A stretch of 64,000 bases of DNA from Paracentrotus lividus (Eukaryota > Echinodermata > Echinoidea > Camarodonta > Echinidae): the NCBI GenBank assembly GCA_940671915.1, contig CALNVZ010001099.1, positions 41,002 to 105,001 on the forward strand, in the 5' to 3' direction. Below, piece after piece: positions 22,732 through 34,390 of this stretch. The notes under the pieces were generated by a model. It did not search any database. It was not told the origin of the DNA and was given only the letters and a program-made list of their open reading frames with translations. The stretch's first letter is position 1, and the number at the start of each line of letters is the position of its first letter. A program made the position numbers and the translations under genes.

Positions 22732-24306
22732 GACACGAGCATGCATTTGCCTTCAACACGTTCTAGACACGGAAAATGACGAAGTAAGAACAAGATGAAC
22801 TTACTGGAGGCCGTTTGGTCGACGTAAGAACGAGTAAGAACGGATTTTAACGGATTAAAAACGACCCAGAACTAGTTACGTCGGGACGAAACGCATTGGA
22901 AACGAGTTCGCACTGATTAAGAACGGGTTGCAACTAACTGGGGACGGGTTTGGATTGTTTTAGACGGGCTCTGTTTCGTTTTTAACTAAATACAAACGGA
23001 CTGCAGACGAGGCAGAGATGTGATGGACGTATTGAGGCCTGTTTACGAACGTTGTCCATCTTAATCCAGAAATAATTAGGTCAAATGAACGCGTTCTTTT
23101 CGGACCAAGGGCCGCTTTTCGTATTTATTCTAAAAGTTGTGAAATTTCTGTAATTGTAACAATTAATGTGTGACAATTAGACAGCTGATCTATTCGCACA
23201 CAGAACAATTTCTTACCATGTTATTGAAATTATTGCAGAACGGGCTTAATCTAGGAACACGCGGAGTGGACGTACTTGAGACCTATTTCAATTTGCTCAG
23301 GACTTTATTGCACGGGCTTGGATAGCAATACGTTTCAATTTTTAAACAGAACGGCATGTCATAATTCCCGTCACACTGAGCTAATTTTCACTGCGTTCTA
23401 GGTAGTTCTTGTTGAACGGGCTCAATCTGTTTACACACGGACTGAACGTAGTACAGACCTTTTAGAATCTAGTACAGACCGTTTACAATCTGTTTACGAA
23501 CTTGGCGAACGGGTCCGAACGGAGAGAACGGAAAGGCATTCCGATTTTTTTTTTAACATGTTAAAAAAAATCGTACTGGCTTTAAGTTCTAAAATTAAAC
23601 GTAGTGACAACGTTCCTTAAACGTGTAGGACTTACTCTGAACGAGAAGGACGTACTACGAACATGGTACCTAACTTTTATCATGCTGCGCATAGGCACTT
23701 CTGTGACGGTTTGGACGTGCTACGAACGGCATAGAGTGAACGAGCCGTTTACTCGGTGTGAACTTGATAACAACGTATTGCAGACGCGATAATGATGGAA
23801 TTGACGTAACGAGAACTATTTATGAACTGCTTAGTATCGTATTTAAGAAATAATTTTTCAAAGTTATAAGTTCCAACCCGTCCAAAGCCCGTTCAGCAAT
23901 TATAGAACGTTATAGAACGACCTCAGTGTGACGGCCCCTTAGGAGACGTAACGATGACGTTTCCGAGACCTAGAGACTCATTATTGTGAGCCCATCTTAT
24001 TGTCAGTGACATAGGTACTTTGGCAAATGAGATTTCATTTCATTGAAACTTGGTGAGAAAAGAAAAAAGCGAAACCAAACATTTACAAAAAGTTGGTTTC
24101 GTACCCTACGAACATGAACTCGGAAAAAGTGGGTTTTGTACCTGTCACCTTCAAATGACCTTAACTCCATGACCCGTGACAATTTGGACGTAAACAATGT
24201 TTCAAATGGAAGCTGAAGAGTTACTTAATATTTTAGTAATCAAATCACAAGAAAAAATCATGCACTCTTGAAATGACTGACCTTTGAACTTCGATTACCC
24301 TTTTTA
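21732..24306. mobile_element. Foldback element with AAAAAGGGTAATCGAAGTTC termini, interrupted by another
   Basis: The left arm (21732 to about 22349) begins TAAAAAAGGGTAATCGAAG. The right arm (about 23942-24306) ends CTTCGATTACCCTTTTTA. Both arms carry 'caaaggtcagtcatttca', 'gtcacgggtca' and 'tcatttgaagg', so matching ORFs appear in mirror image. GACGTCGCGGAGACG-type sequence lies at the inner edge of each arm (22050-22345, 23941-23992). The centre is taken up by the CCCCCGTCACAC element at 22350-23940. The whole composite lies in an intron of the sulfotransferase gene. Confidence 0.75.
22350..23940. mobile_element. Hybrid copy of the CCCCCGTCACACTGAG foldback family
   Basis: The left end matches the outer element type of 17839-19973 (CCCCCGTCACACTGAGCTCG after a TA). 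The right end, 'agtgtgacggccccttag', matches the nested type. Internal blocks ('aacgagaaggacgtactacg', 'gcatgtcataattcccgtc', 'gaacgttatagaacgacctc') are shared with the first copy in the same order. It looks like a deletion or recombination derivative of the composite at 17839-19973. No transposase was seen. Confidence 0.7.
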
Positions 24307-24378
24307 GGAACACGCTTTATATTAATATCCCTATTCTGTTAGATTGCAGAAATGTCCTGTTATAACAAATTCTTTCTG

Positions 24379-24379
<1 letters not shown>

Positions 24380-24420
<41 letters not shown>
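24380..24420. repeat. Poly-T run (about 40)
   Basis: A homopolymer just upstream of the second sulfotransferase exon. On the minus strand it yields a polylysine peptide in an otherwise antisense ORF, so that ORF should be ignored. Confidence 0.9.
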
Positions 24421-24425
<5 letters not shown>

Positions 24426-24529
24426 ACTCTGTTTTAATTTCCATAAAAAATTTGCAGTAAAGATGTGAAGCCATTCCTTATTATGCCCAAACAATAGTTT
24501 ACTCTTTAATTCCTTCTCACACACCTCAG

Positions 24530-24718
24530 GTTTTATCGGTGAAAAAATAGCAAGTATGTCAGGTAGGACTCTGACAATCAAGACGCACAGGTTCGAAGAT
24601 GTCATGGTTGGTGCTGTCCTGTTAGTACGCAATCCATACCGAGCAATGGTAGCAGAGTTTAACAGGCAGAAGGCTGGTAAGACGGGAATGGCCCAGGAGA
24701 ACAGTTTCAAAACTCAAG
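24530..24718 (+). CDS. WSCD-like sulfotransferase, exon with the 3'-phosphate-binding segment
   Basis: A CACACCTCAG acceptor opens the exon in phase 1, matching the previous exon's end, and a G-GTAGGG donor closes it in phase 1. The peptide continues the domain: GFIGEKIASMSGRTLTIKTH, then AVLLVRNPYRAMVAEFNR. The RNPYRA...EFNR stretch is the 3'-phosphate-binding segment of the PAPS site in this family, and the KTH before it is also conserved. The 63 codons have no break. The antisense frame over this interval is a shadow. The next exon is about 21.9 kb away. Confidence 0.88.
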
Positions 24719-25139
24719 GTAGGGCCTAAATACAATTATATTGAAACCATACAGTCTATCCCCGTTCAAAGTTAACAGGAACGGATACATCAATATTTTG
24801 TTAGAATAGGTTGATTTCCCTGGTAACCATTTCCCTTGGAAAGCGTTTGATACAATGCTTTATTAAAACGATACTCTACATGCAAAGCAATTCCGAGAGT
24901 TTCGAAGTATTTCGAGCCTTTTCAAAGAAGTTGAATCAAATTTCATCCATATAGTGTCACATTATTCAAATTGAGGGAGAATCGTTGTATGGTATAGTCT
25001 TCGCAGTAAAAAAAAAAAAAAAAAAGGAAAAAAAAAATACGTAAGAGTTTAGATTGTACAAAATCATGTTGTGACTTTCATGACAATTCCTAATTGAGAG
25101 TAACCCCTAAGTAAGTTTATGAATCTACTGTATCCATTG

Positions 25140-25830
25140 TAGAGTCACCTCTCAATACAATGAAATTGTTGAATGATTTAGTTTTATGTTTAGTGCCTAT
25201 TTCAATAATCTTGCATTTCTTTGAGTTTAACAAAAGTTCGTTGTGTAGTAGCTAGTTTCAAATGGCAGCTAAATCTTCGTTAATCATTATTTGCAAAATT
25301 AAAGGATTTTAAAAACAAGCATCGGCAGCATAGAGCGACATTTTACAATTTGTAACAACATTTGAGAGATCATTTCATATGAATCATAAAGAGAGAGGCC
25401 CTAGAATGCTACCTTGTGTAACATTCCATAATGGAATTAAGCTATGCATTACCATTAATAATTGTAACTTGGGTCCTCAATAGGAAATAATATCCAATCC
25501 ATTTTATTCATTTTTCGTGCAATGCATAACATTTTAATTTTGAAAGCAATATATTATGATTTATCATGTCCAATGCCTTCTTAAGGTCTAATGTAACTAA
25601 ACATACCACCACCTCAATCGATGAATTTATTTATATTGTCCATCAAATTAATAAAAAGCAGGGCTCGTTGAAAATTTTGGAGAAAAGCCAAACTGGTAAC
25701 GAATCAATATGTTATTTTATTTAAGATATTTATATATTTCCTTGAAAACCAGCTTTTCTATAATTTTGGAGGGAAACAACTTCCCCATTTGAAAATAATG
25801 AGATGTACAAACATTACTATCATTTTCCCC
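25140..25830 (-). pseudogene. Decayed CR1/L2-type LINE reverse-transcriptase fragment
   Basis: Read on the minus strand, pieces in shifting frames recall the RT palm of CR1/L2/Jockey LINEs. A YQFGF-like start lies near 25695. It is followed by a block reading DLKKALDMINHNI (family form DxxKAFDxxNHxIL). A SILGPL-like phrase (family form QGSxLGPLLF) lies near 25410, and a C-terminal remnant lies beyond that. Stops and frameshifts are frequent, so it cannot make protein. It lies antisense in the long intron of the sulfotransferase gene. Confidence 0.6.
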
Positions 25831-25869
25831 CTTTTTAATAAGCATGTGTATCTATTCACAATAATTCCT

Positions 25870-26190
25870 CAGTGAAAAAAAAAAAAAAAAAAAAAACATT
25901 TTAAGATAAAGTCATTGAAACTAAAATTGGTCGACAACTTTCATGTCGACCTCGTCGTTGACCAAATTAATTGTAGACAGTTGGATATTTTAACGTTAGC
26001 CCTCCCTGCGAATTTCGTTACAGCAGTGTTCAATCTGCATACGTACAGATAAAAATTAAAAAATTAATCAATCAATAAATAAATTATAAAAAATGAATAA
26101 ATAAATAAAAAATGAATAAATAAATAAATAAATATAATAAATCAATCAATCAATCAATTAAATTAAAATTAAAAAAATTAATAGAAATAA

Positions 26191-26221
<31 letters not shown>

Positions 26222-26260
26222 AAAAGTGAAAAAATAAATAAATAAATAAAACTGAAAGTA
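25870..26260. repeat. A-run and (AAAT)n low-complexity tract
   Basis: A run of about 22 A near 25875-25897 is followed by non-repetitive sequence. About 200 bp of AAAT/AATA/TCAATCAA simple repeat then runs from 26055 to 26250. No coding is present. Confidence 0.85.
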
Positions 26261-26433
26261 ATGTAATGACATGGTAAATACCGGGAATTTCATAAGTTGA
26301 CCAAGTGACCCTTGATCTTTCACATTCTTTCTATAAGATCTAATTAAGTTTTCTTCTTATGATGGTACACACTTCTTTTAAATTTGAATGTGCTAGTTCG
26401 TTAGAACCTGAATTGGTACAGCGCATGAGCAAG

Positions 26434-26508
26434 TACACTCTAAATTTCAGGGACTTAAATTTAAATCTAAAAGATTAATTTTTAAGTCTTTCATGGAGTG
26501 TAGGTAGG
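26434..26508. mobile_element. Small hairpin MITE (TACACTCTAAATTTCAGGGA ends)
   Basis: The left end is TACACTCTAAATTTCAGGGA and the right end, 'aagtctttcatggagtgta', is its imperfect complement, giving a self-paired unit of about 75 bp. The following 200 bp repeats 'aagtctnatagattta' phrases. A related single end in the opposite orientation closes at 41155. Confidence 0.55.
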
Positions 26509-27159
26509 GACTAATCGATGTGGACTTAAAATAAGTCTTTGCAGGGATTAAATTTTTGTAATCTTTAAAGGACTTAAAAATAAGTCTAATAGATTTAAAT
26601 TATAAGTCTTATTGGATTAAAATTAAGTCTGATAGAGATTTAAAAGCAATCCTGTATGGGACTTATATTTTTTAAATCCTAATAAATTTAAATTAAAGTG
26701 GCTGCATTTTAGGTATACTGAAGCAATGAAATTGAACACAAAACACTCAAAAATTAAAGTATGGTCAGTTTGATTTAATAATGTCATTAAAAATTCATTT
26801 ACATAAAATGCAAAATACACAATTTACACGTAAAAATGCAAAATACACAATTCAGTCTTAAAACTATTTTCCATGCAAGAAAACGTGTTATAACAATGAT
26901 GATCTTACACATTAAATGATGATTCAATCCTGATTTAATATCATTGGTGCCGACAAATTAAATAATTGTAATTATATATAATACACGGAAGAAAAAGTGG
27001 GGAAATGACGTCATCAGTGCATATTCAATATGCATATTTTATAACTGTTTCCCTAAAATGATGCAAAACTTTAAAATTCAATAACTATGTTATATTTCAT
27101 CCGATTTTGAGAAAATTTCCAGTATTTTACTGGTTCAACCCTAACTAGACGCCCCCCCC

Positions 27160-27167
27160 AAAAAAAA

Positions 27168-27222
<55 letters not shown>
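27160..27222. repeat. Poly-A tract
   Basis: A C-run and then about 55 nearly pure A. It could be a retroposon tail, but no retroposon body is recognised upstream. Confidence 0.85.
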
Positions 27223-27223
<1 letters not shown>

Positions 27224-27467
27224 GTGATTTGTGTACAATTTCAATACAAATTGTGATTTCAGCCAAATATCATCAATGTAGGAATATTCTTGCTTTACTG
27301 ATACAAATTACTTGAGTTTACGCCGTTGTGATCGCATAAGTGCTACCGAGAATGTTCATTGAAAAAAAAAAAAAAAAACAAATTGCAAAAACAACGTAAA
27401 TACATAAGAAATTGATCTGATATCTTAATTTTTTCAAGTACACTTGCTAAGAACACCTGAAAGAGTT

Positions 27468-27971
27468 TTAAAGGGGAAGTTCACCCCGGAATTGTATTGG
27501 TCTTAAAAAATGAAGAAAAATAATAGAAAAATATTAGTGAAAGTTTGAAGAAAATCGACCAAAAAATGGCGAAGTTATGAATATGTAAAGTTTTGATTCT
27601 GTGACGTCACGTGCGAGCAGCTCTCCCATTGGTTGTGTATGTCAATTCCATAAATTTGTCTTTTTGTCATGGTTCTTGATAAAGGAATGGGTCAATTTGA
27701 TATAGTCAGGTATATGAACATATGTTTGATGGTATATCGACCGCACAGGTGACATAATTATTTTCTTCTGAAAAAAATGACATTTTATGGAATTTACACT
27801 ACATAACACATACGAGATCTGCTCGCATGTGACGTCACAGAATCAAAACTTTGAATATTCATAACTTCATCATACTTTGGTCGATTTTCCCCCAACCTTC
27901 ACTCATATTTTTCTTTTCTTTTTTTGCATTTTTTAAGACCAATAAATTTCCAGGGTGAACTTCCCCTTTAA
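27468..27971. mobile_element. TTAA-flanked MITE (AAGGGGAAGTTCACCC ends)
   Basis: The left end TTAAAGGGGAAGTTCACCCC is mirrored by the right end GGGTGAACTTCCCCTTTAA, with TTAA at both borders. The symmetry runs inward: 'gaaaatcgacc' with 'ggtcgattttc', 'gttatgaatat' with 'atattcataac', and 'ctgtgacgtcac' with 'gtgacgtcacag'. The 504-bp unit is nearly a palindrome and encodes nothing, as expected of a non-autonomous piggyBac/Kolobok-type element. A degraded copy is at 2475-2945. Confidence 0.8.
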
Positions 27972-29540
27972 CACCAAAAGTTGGGACATTTGGGGCTTAA
28001 TTTAGGGAGTTGGAGCAAAAAGTATGATTTTCATACTGATTATGTATAATTTAGCATAGCATATGATCTCCCAAAATACCCCACCATTTGAAGAAAAAAA
28101 ATTAGACCAAACCCCATTAAGCTCATAGGTCCTAGGGAGAAGTCAAAAGCACATGCACAAAAGTTTAAGTACAATGGAGGAGAAATTATTGCTATAGCAT
28201 ATCTCGAGCATATGGCTCTCCCGAGTGAAAAAGCTACACTGACAATAAGTAATAAAATAATAATTATGGTGGCTTCTTATAGAGCGCAAATGTCGGTCAA
28301 GCAGGACTCTCATGGCGCTATACAAAAATAGATCAACAAATAATGCTACATTATAACGAAGTACAAACAATTCAACATTGTAATCTCATGTAGGGTACAT
28401 ATGTTATAGAATGCTTTAAGACAATATATATGAACTAAAGATACCAAACAATATTTAATCAGATGATAAAAATAATAACAATAATTCATTTACACAACAT
28501 GTTATATCTTTAGGAACAATAGCTCATACAACTGACGTAAGTTACATATCTATCATTTACATATAATACATTTACATATAAGTAAATATTATATAAAACT
28601 AATTTGTTAACCTTTAATTCTTGTCAAAGGATGTTGCTCAATTTAAACCACTGAAGCCTCTCTGTGAGTGATTAACCTAAATAGGAAAATCCAACCTTCA
28701 TAGATTACAAAAATTATTACTAACACATTCTTATTGTGTAATCCTAATAAACTGCTGTTTCAGATTTATTCTAACAGACAAAATGAAGAAAGGGCGATGG
28801 ACGATACAAGGTTGTTCTGTTAATTGGAAGTACAAAATAAGGCAAGCAGTGAAAGTTTGTGGTAAATCAGACAAAGAATGATCAATTTATGGATGTTTGA
28901 AATTTGACATCACTACTGGTAAGGGGATCCTCTGTTTATCATTTTGGTCAGTACATGTATGTGTGATGTCACATATGGACAAATCTCCAACTTGGCAGTT
29001 ACAACAAATTATCTAAAATGCCCCCTCTGCCTATATCAATGATAGGTTAGGATGTATTAGAATGTTCGCTTGCCCATGATAATGAACTTTAACAGGTCTC
29101 CCATGAAAAAAAAAATGCATCGCAATAAAACTAAAAAAAGCTGCCATACATGACATCACTAATAACGTATGCATTGCATAAGAGATTTCATACATTTAGT
29201 AAATTACTAATTTAAACATACACAAATTCCTTAAACTTTTTTTCTTTTTGTCACCGCAGAAACGAGGGACATGAGGATAATTTAGATTTTTACTTCCAAA
29301 ATAAAATTCACTTGAAAATTAACAAAATTTAGGCGAGTTAAAATAAAATTTCCAAGACGATCACGTCACATCCAAATTTATTATTGTGAAGAAATTGGAC
29401 GAAACATCTCTGGGATCAAGAAGAGGCAATCTACCTGTCAATGGCAAAACATGCAGCACTACAGGAGGAGTGGAGCAATCTTCCATAGCATACCATCAAG
29501 GAATTAGATTGGAAGCATGAGAAGCAGATGGTCGACAAAG
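27972..29540. other. Intronic stretch, little recognisable
   Basis: AT-rich intron sequence of the sulfotransferase gene. A short + strand reading at 29400-29478 (DQEEAIYLSMAKHAALQEEW, then a stop) is hydrophilic and faintly recalls a ubiquitin-interacting-motif helix. It has no start, splice partner or neighbours, so it is not called. Confidence 0.35.
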
Positions 29541-29544
29541 TAAG

Positions 29545-29773
29545 CTATGCGGATTTAATAGTACATGCAAAGGAAGGCATCATATGTTTCAGCTTATGGG
29601 TTGGCCAAATTTCGTACACAAAGGCAGCGAAATAATCGTAGAAATGGGAGAGGATGTCAGGATAATTGAAGACAATGAAATGTTTGAATAACTTGTCAAA
29701 AGTTTGAAGGATTATTGGTCCAGCGCTCAGAGGAATCCTGTCGAGGCACAAGAAATACTGCTTCTGTCCCGTC
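29545..29773 (-). pseudogene. Severed 3' coding part of the antisense gene
   Basis: This minus-strand segment encodes a good-looking protein piece that starts QKQYFLCLDRIPLSAGPIIL, followed by a FDKLFKHFIVFN-type block and AAFVYEIWPTHKL, and ends at a TAG at 29547-29545. It abuts the left target duplication (CCCGTC, 29768-29773) of the inserted element. The right target duplication abuts the exon ending at 35045. Removing the element and one duplication puts the two pieces next to each other. The frame then differs by one missing base, which also creates the TAA at 35047-35045. I infer that these were one coding exon, split by insertion and frameshifted. The family is not recognised. The Leu/Phe/Tyr pattern recalls uncharacterised, possibly transposon-derived animal proteins. 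Confidence 0.55.
29768..29773. repeat. Target-site duplication CCCGTC (left)
   Basis: CCCGTC directly precedes TGTTAAGCTG. The identical hexamer follows the other end at 35035-35040. Confidence 0.8.
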
Positions 29774-30463
29774 TGTTAAGCTGCTAGAGTGTAACCCACT
29801 GCTAGCGTGTAACTTGCCCGCCTAAGTGACTGATAAGTAGTCAGTTTGTTTAGAATGAACGACTTTCATCTCTTGCAGTCACGACTCACGGCAATGATCG
29901 GCATTTGCTTTCTTCACAAAATTATGCTAAATATCCACAAAAGCTTGTGAATTTTATGTAGTACCTCCATACATTCACACTTAACATTATCTGAAAGTAT
30001 CAGAGAAAATAGAACTCATTTATTAGCTTAAAATAATAAATATAGCTGCATTGATTGCACTTCCAATTCACGAACCGTCCACTCGAACTATTATGTCTAC
30101 GGCTAGTATAGCTACCACTTCTCCAGCCGACTGCGCTGCCCCGCGCCCGCTATACACATTCGTTGTTGACCGCCTTGACGTGCAGTTGTCGCTTGAACTT
30201 GTTTTGTGCCCTATACCTACCTATTAGTTGGTTTGATTTTATTAATATCTCTTTCAACCTATATTCGATCAGCCTATATAAAGGACAAAGTCGTCTCGAT
30301 CCGGTTTTACCATAAGACAGTTATTTAATTTTTTATTTTAATACTTTCTTTTCATTGAGTTTTTAATTCAAGATTATTGAATAATAATTCGTTATTATAA
30401 TGTATTTAATCAGGAACAGAATGTAATTACCCTTTGGAATAATAGATAGCAAACGTATTTTGA

Positions 30464-32060
30464 GGAACAGAGGGGGGGGGGGGCGGGGGCTGGGGAGGTT
30501 GGGGTTCCATTCACCTCGCTCCCCAAATATGGACTAATATCGGTTGTAAGACAATTTCTTTGCTGACAATTGTTCCGCTTAAAACCCTCCCTATTCGGTT
30601 GGAAAATTTGGTGAAGGCCTACACCGTATCATATAATGATTGCGTTTAAGTGAGCAGCCCCCCCCCCCCCCCAAAAAAAATCAATAAAAAAGAATTGGGG
30701 GCCTAGTGTCAGTTGAACGACATTTTCCTGCTGACAATTGTTCTGCTGTAAAGCCTCAGCAATCGAATCAGAAATATGGTGACCCAAAATATTATCATTG
30801 ACTCTTCTTTTTTTTTTTTTGGGGGGGGGGGTGCATGCAGCCCCCTAAAAAAATAATTGTGGGAGCTAGCGGCTAATATATTTCTCTTGGGCACGAACAT
30901 TTTCTCCAACCGATTCGTGGAGGGATTAGAGCAGAACAATTGTTAATGAAGCAATGTCGTAACAATAGATATCTGAGCCCACATATTTATATATATATTT
31001 TTTTTATTTATAGGGGGGGGGGCGGCTGCACACAAAATTATCATGATGTATGGTACATACTCCAACATTCTTAAGATGTTGACTCGGGATCGGAAACGAT
31101 TGCCGATCAAGCAATTTTGTACAACAGTCATCTTTGCCAACCGATACATGTTTTTTTTTTTTTTTTTTTGTTTTTTTGTGTGTGTGTGGGGGGGGGGGGG
31201 GAGTTGGGGGCTGGCACTCAAAATTTATAATGATATTGTATGTCTGGGTACACCACATTTCTCAATTATTTTGCTGTTGGTTCCTGCGGGAAAGCTGTCC
31301 AGAAGCAAATGTTGACCATTATCTGAGCCCACCAACAAGTACCTGAACTCCGCCCCCTTTTATTATTTTTTTAAAATTTTTTAATAATTATTATTTTTTT
31401 TTTTTGGGGGGGGGAGGGGTGGGTGGTGGTTATATATTATATATAATTTAATGGCATCTGGATTGGGTACGCGGAATGATCTTGTCGATGAAGCAGATAT
31501 GTCAAAGAAATATCTGAACTGCCTTGTTTGCTTCTTATTTTATTATTATTATTATTATTATTTTATTATTATTATTATTATTATTATTTTTTTTTTTTTT
31601 TTTTTTTGGGGGGGGGAGATCTGCAATATTTCATTGAATATTCGAAACAACAAAATTTTGTCAATTTGATTTGCCTAAAGGTAAGCAGCGGAACAGCTTC
31701 GGGAAACAAATGTCGTACGACGTATATCTGAGCCCCAATAATTATCTGGGGGAGGGGCGGGGGAGGGGGGGGGGTGGCCAGCTACACACCAACATTTTCT
31801 CGAAATGATCCACGTTAAAGCGGAACAGTTGTCGTTGATGTCGATGAAGAAAATGTTGAACAACAGTATAGCTGAGCCATCCCCTTTTAATTCTTGTTTT
31901 TCGTTGTTGTTGTTTTTTTTTTTTAATTGGGGGATCTGCAAACTTAAATTTCAATATTGGGTAACATTTTCTCTAACCGATTCGGATTTGAGCGGAACAT
32001 TGTCAGGGAAAAAAGATGTTAATACGACCGATATTAGCCGCTATATTAGGGGAGAGAGAG
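30464..32060. repeat. Degenerate tandem array of poly-T/poly-G units
   Basis: Units of roughly 150-300 bp recur. Each has a T-run, a G-run of 8-14, 'tgca/gctgca(c)', then 'attttctc(c/g)aa(c)cgat', 'gcggaacaattgt', and 'atctgagccc'. Clear starts lie near 30470, 30660, 30805, 31010, 31150, 31385, 31590, 31745 and 31910. Related phrases: 'gcagaacaattgttaatgaag', 'gcggaacagttgtcgttgatg' and 'gcggaacattgtcaggg'. The small ORFs listed here are readings of homopolymers. A (TTA)n stretch lies at 31541-31587. Confidence 0.65.
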
Positions 32061-32109
32061 AGGAACGGAACCCCAACACTCCCACCCCTTCCCCTCTCTG
32101 TGTTCCTCA

Positions 32110-32506
32110 AACCTATCAGTGGCGGATCTACGGGGGGTTAGGGGTTTTAACCCCCCCCCCCTTGAGCTCCCTAAAAATAATAAAATAAAAAATGGGGGAG
32201 GGGGCAGGGGCGTAGACAGGGGAGGGGTGGCGGATGCATCCCCTCAACCAAAAGATGGGGGGGATGGTGTGTACACTACCCCCCCCCCCCACCCCTTTTC
32301 ACGGGTGATATGTATTTTTTTTAAGCTGAAAATAAGCTTTGCACACTCCTTTTTTCTTCCATGGAAGCTCTAAAAAAAAATTCGCTCGCGCTCGCGCTCA
32401 CATATTTTATTATTATTTATTAATCTATTAGAGGTGAATGTAGCGCGTTATATTTTGCAGAATAACACCTTGTGTGGGTAGAATCGGGCTCAGGCCCCTA
32501 AATTGC

Positions 32507-32537
<31 letters not shown>

Positions 32538-33971
32538 TGCGCTCGCTTAGAATTAGGCCTTATAGGCTTAGAGGAAATAAAAGGTTGCCACATAAACCCT
32601 TCTGGTATGGCATGTTTGTTTAATTTCTTTGGAAATCAATTCAGTATTTACTACACTGTCACTCATAAAGGTTGGATATTTTTTTGTGTGCTCCATCAAC
32701 ATCTTTTTGCTCCGGCTTTAATTTCCTGCAATTATTTGTCCCCGCTTTCACTTTTCGGGACTCTCGACATAATTATCTTGGACGTTCCTCAATCATTCCC
32801 AGGGGATGACAAATAAAACAAAGTTCCTCATCCCCCACAATGCCCATATTTGCCAATTTCTCTAATTTTGGGGCCCCTTTTTTGTTTACCCGGCTGACCA
32901 AAGGCCCCTCGGTCCTACCCCCGTGAAAGGCGTCTAAAATGTAGGGCTGTTATTGTTCTTTATGCTAAATCAAGGTTTAAGGTCACAGGCTTTGGTCTCT
33001 TGTCTAGGGGAGGGGTTGAAGTAAAAAGTAAGATCGGTGAAAAATTGAAATATGTTATCCTAACTTTATGGTCAAAACAAAGGAAATAGAAAACAATCAT
33101 GAACCCTTAATTATTATTGTTTTCCCCACAATTTTGTTTCGGCCTTAATGACAAGGTTGTAAATGGTAACCATGGCCTATTTTTCATTATGATTTTTGTT
33201 TGGCTGATATTCTACAATACATTTTTGGGAAGACATAAATTTCCATGTTGTAAAAACGAATAAAATCAATTTAAAATCCAATTCAAAATAAACTTTTACC
33301 CTCCGCCTAGACAATGAATCCAAGTCTGTGACCATAAACCTAGATTTAACTTAAAGAACAACAAAAACCCTATACTGCACACGCATTTCTTGAGGGTAGG
33401 ATAGAGGGGGCCTTGGACAGCCGGGTGAACAAAAAAGGGCCCCAAAATGTGAAAAAGGGCAAAAAATGGGCATTGTGGGGTTGGCAAACTGTTTTTTATT
33501 ATTCAATACCCGGGAATGGCTGGGAGAACTTCCAAAATATAGCAAGGGTACCGAAAAGTGAGAGCAGGGCCAAACAATTTCTAGAAATTAAAGCCGGAGC
33601 AAAATGATGTAACTGGACCGCATAAAATATATCCAACCTTTATAAGCAACAGTGTATTTAACCTTAAAATTTTCCTCTCGCGCTTCGCGCTCGCCTTATA
33701 CCTGCTGAGGAAGTTCGGCGCAACCCCCCAAATCGGCCTTCTTTGTGTATATATAGATACAAAAAAAATCTCAAAATTTTCCGCTCGCCTGGTATTGTAT
33801 ATTTGCTGAGGAAATTCGGAGCAACCCCATCCCCCCCCCACTCAGTATAACAATATTGTGTTATAGATACAAATAAAATTCCTGCTCGGTATACCTCAAA
33901 TTCCGCTCGCGCCTTCACCTCGGTTGGAATTGTACTTATTTGCTGAGAAAGGTTGCTGTGCACCCCATCCT

Positions 33972-34020
<49 letters not shown>

Positions 34021-34390
34021 GCCTCTCACTAACATTACTTGAGTGTGTAAACATGTTAAGCGGTTTAAATATTTTAGTTACCCGATACTGTAATTCTATT
34101 ATCTTTTATTTGGGCCATATGAGTCTCTGGACCACGAATATTCCCCCAACATTCGAGGACCTGTCTACGCCACAGGAAACGGGGGAGGGTTCCAAACTCT
34201 AACACACCCATTCTAGACTCTGCATCAGAATGCGAGAGTTTCAAATTGAAAAAGCTCCCTACCGTGCAAAGGGGATACCCCCTTTCACACCCCCCCCCCG
34301 GCGCTTCGCTCCCTCGCGCAATGCCTGGCTACAAATTTTCACTCCGGTAACCACCCCCCCCCCTTAGCAAAAAAGCTAGATCCATCCTGA
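32110..34390. repeat. Mosaic of dispersed repeats inside the long-TIR element
   Basis: The fragments include 'cagtggcggatctacgggg' (a common retroposon-type start) at 32117, C-runs, 'gctcgcgctcgcgctca' at 32383-32400, a T-run at 32509-32534, and 'accagaagggtttatgtggc' (as complement) near 32590. 'ctcgcgcttcgcgctcgcc' lies at 33676-33694, three 'gctgagga(a)nttcgg' units are at 33705, 33803 and 33940, and there is a poly-A run at 33985-34018. No intact gene was found. The strings at 32390-32660 and 33660-33820 are inverted copies of 16690-16940. Confidence 0.55.

Noticed and set aside
29400..29478. Ubiquitin-interacting-motif-like peptide on the + strand
   Set aside because: Only about 26 codons, without start, splice partner or conserved core serine/alanine pattern that I could confirm.
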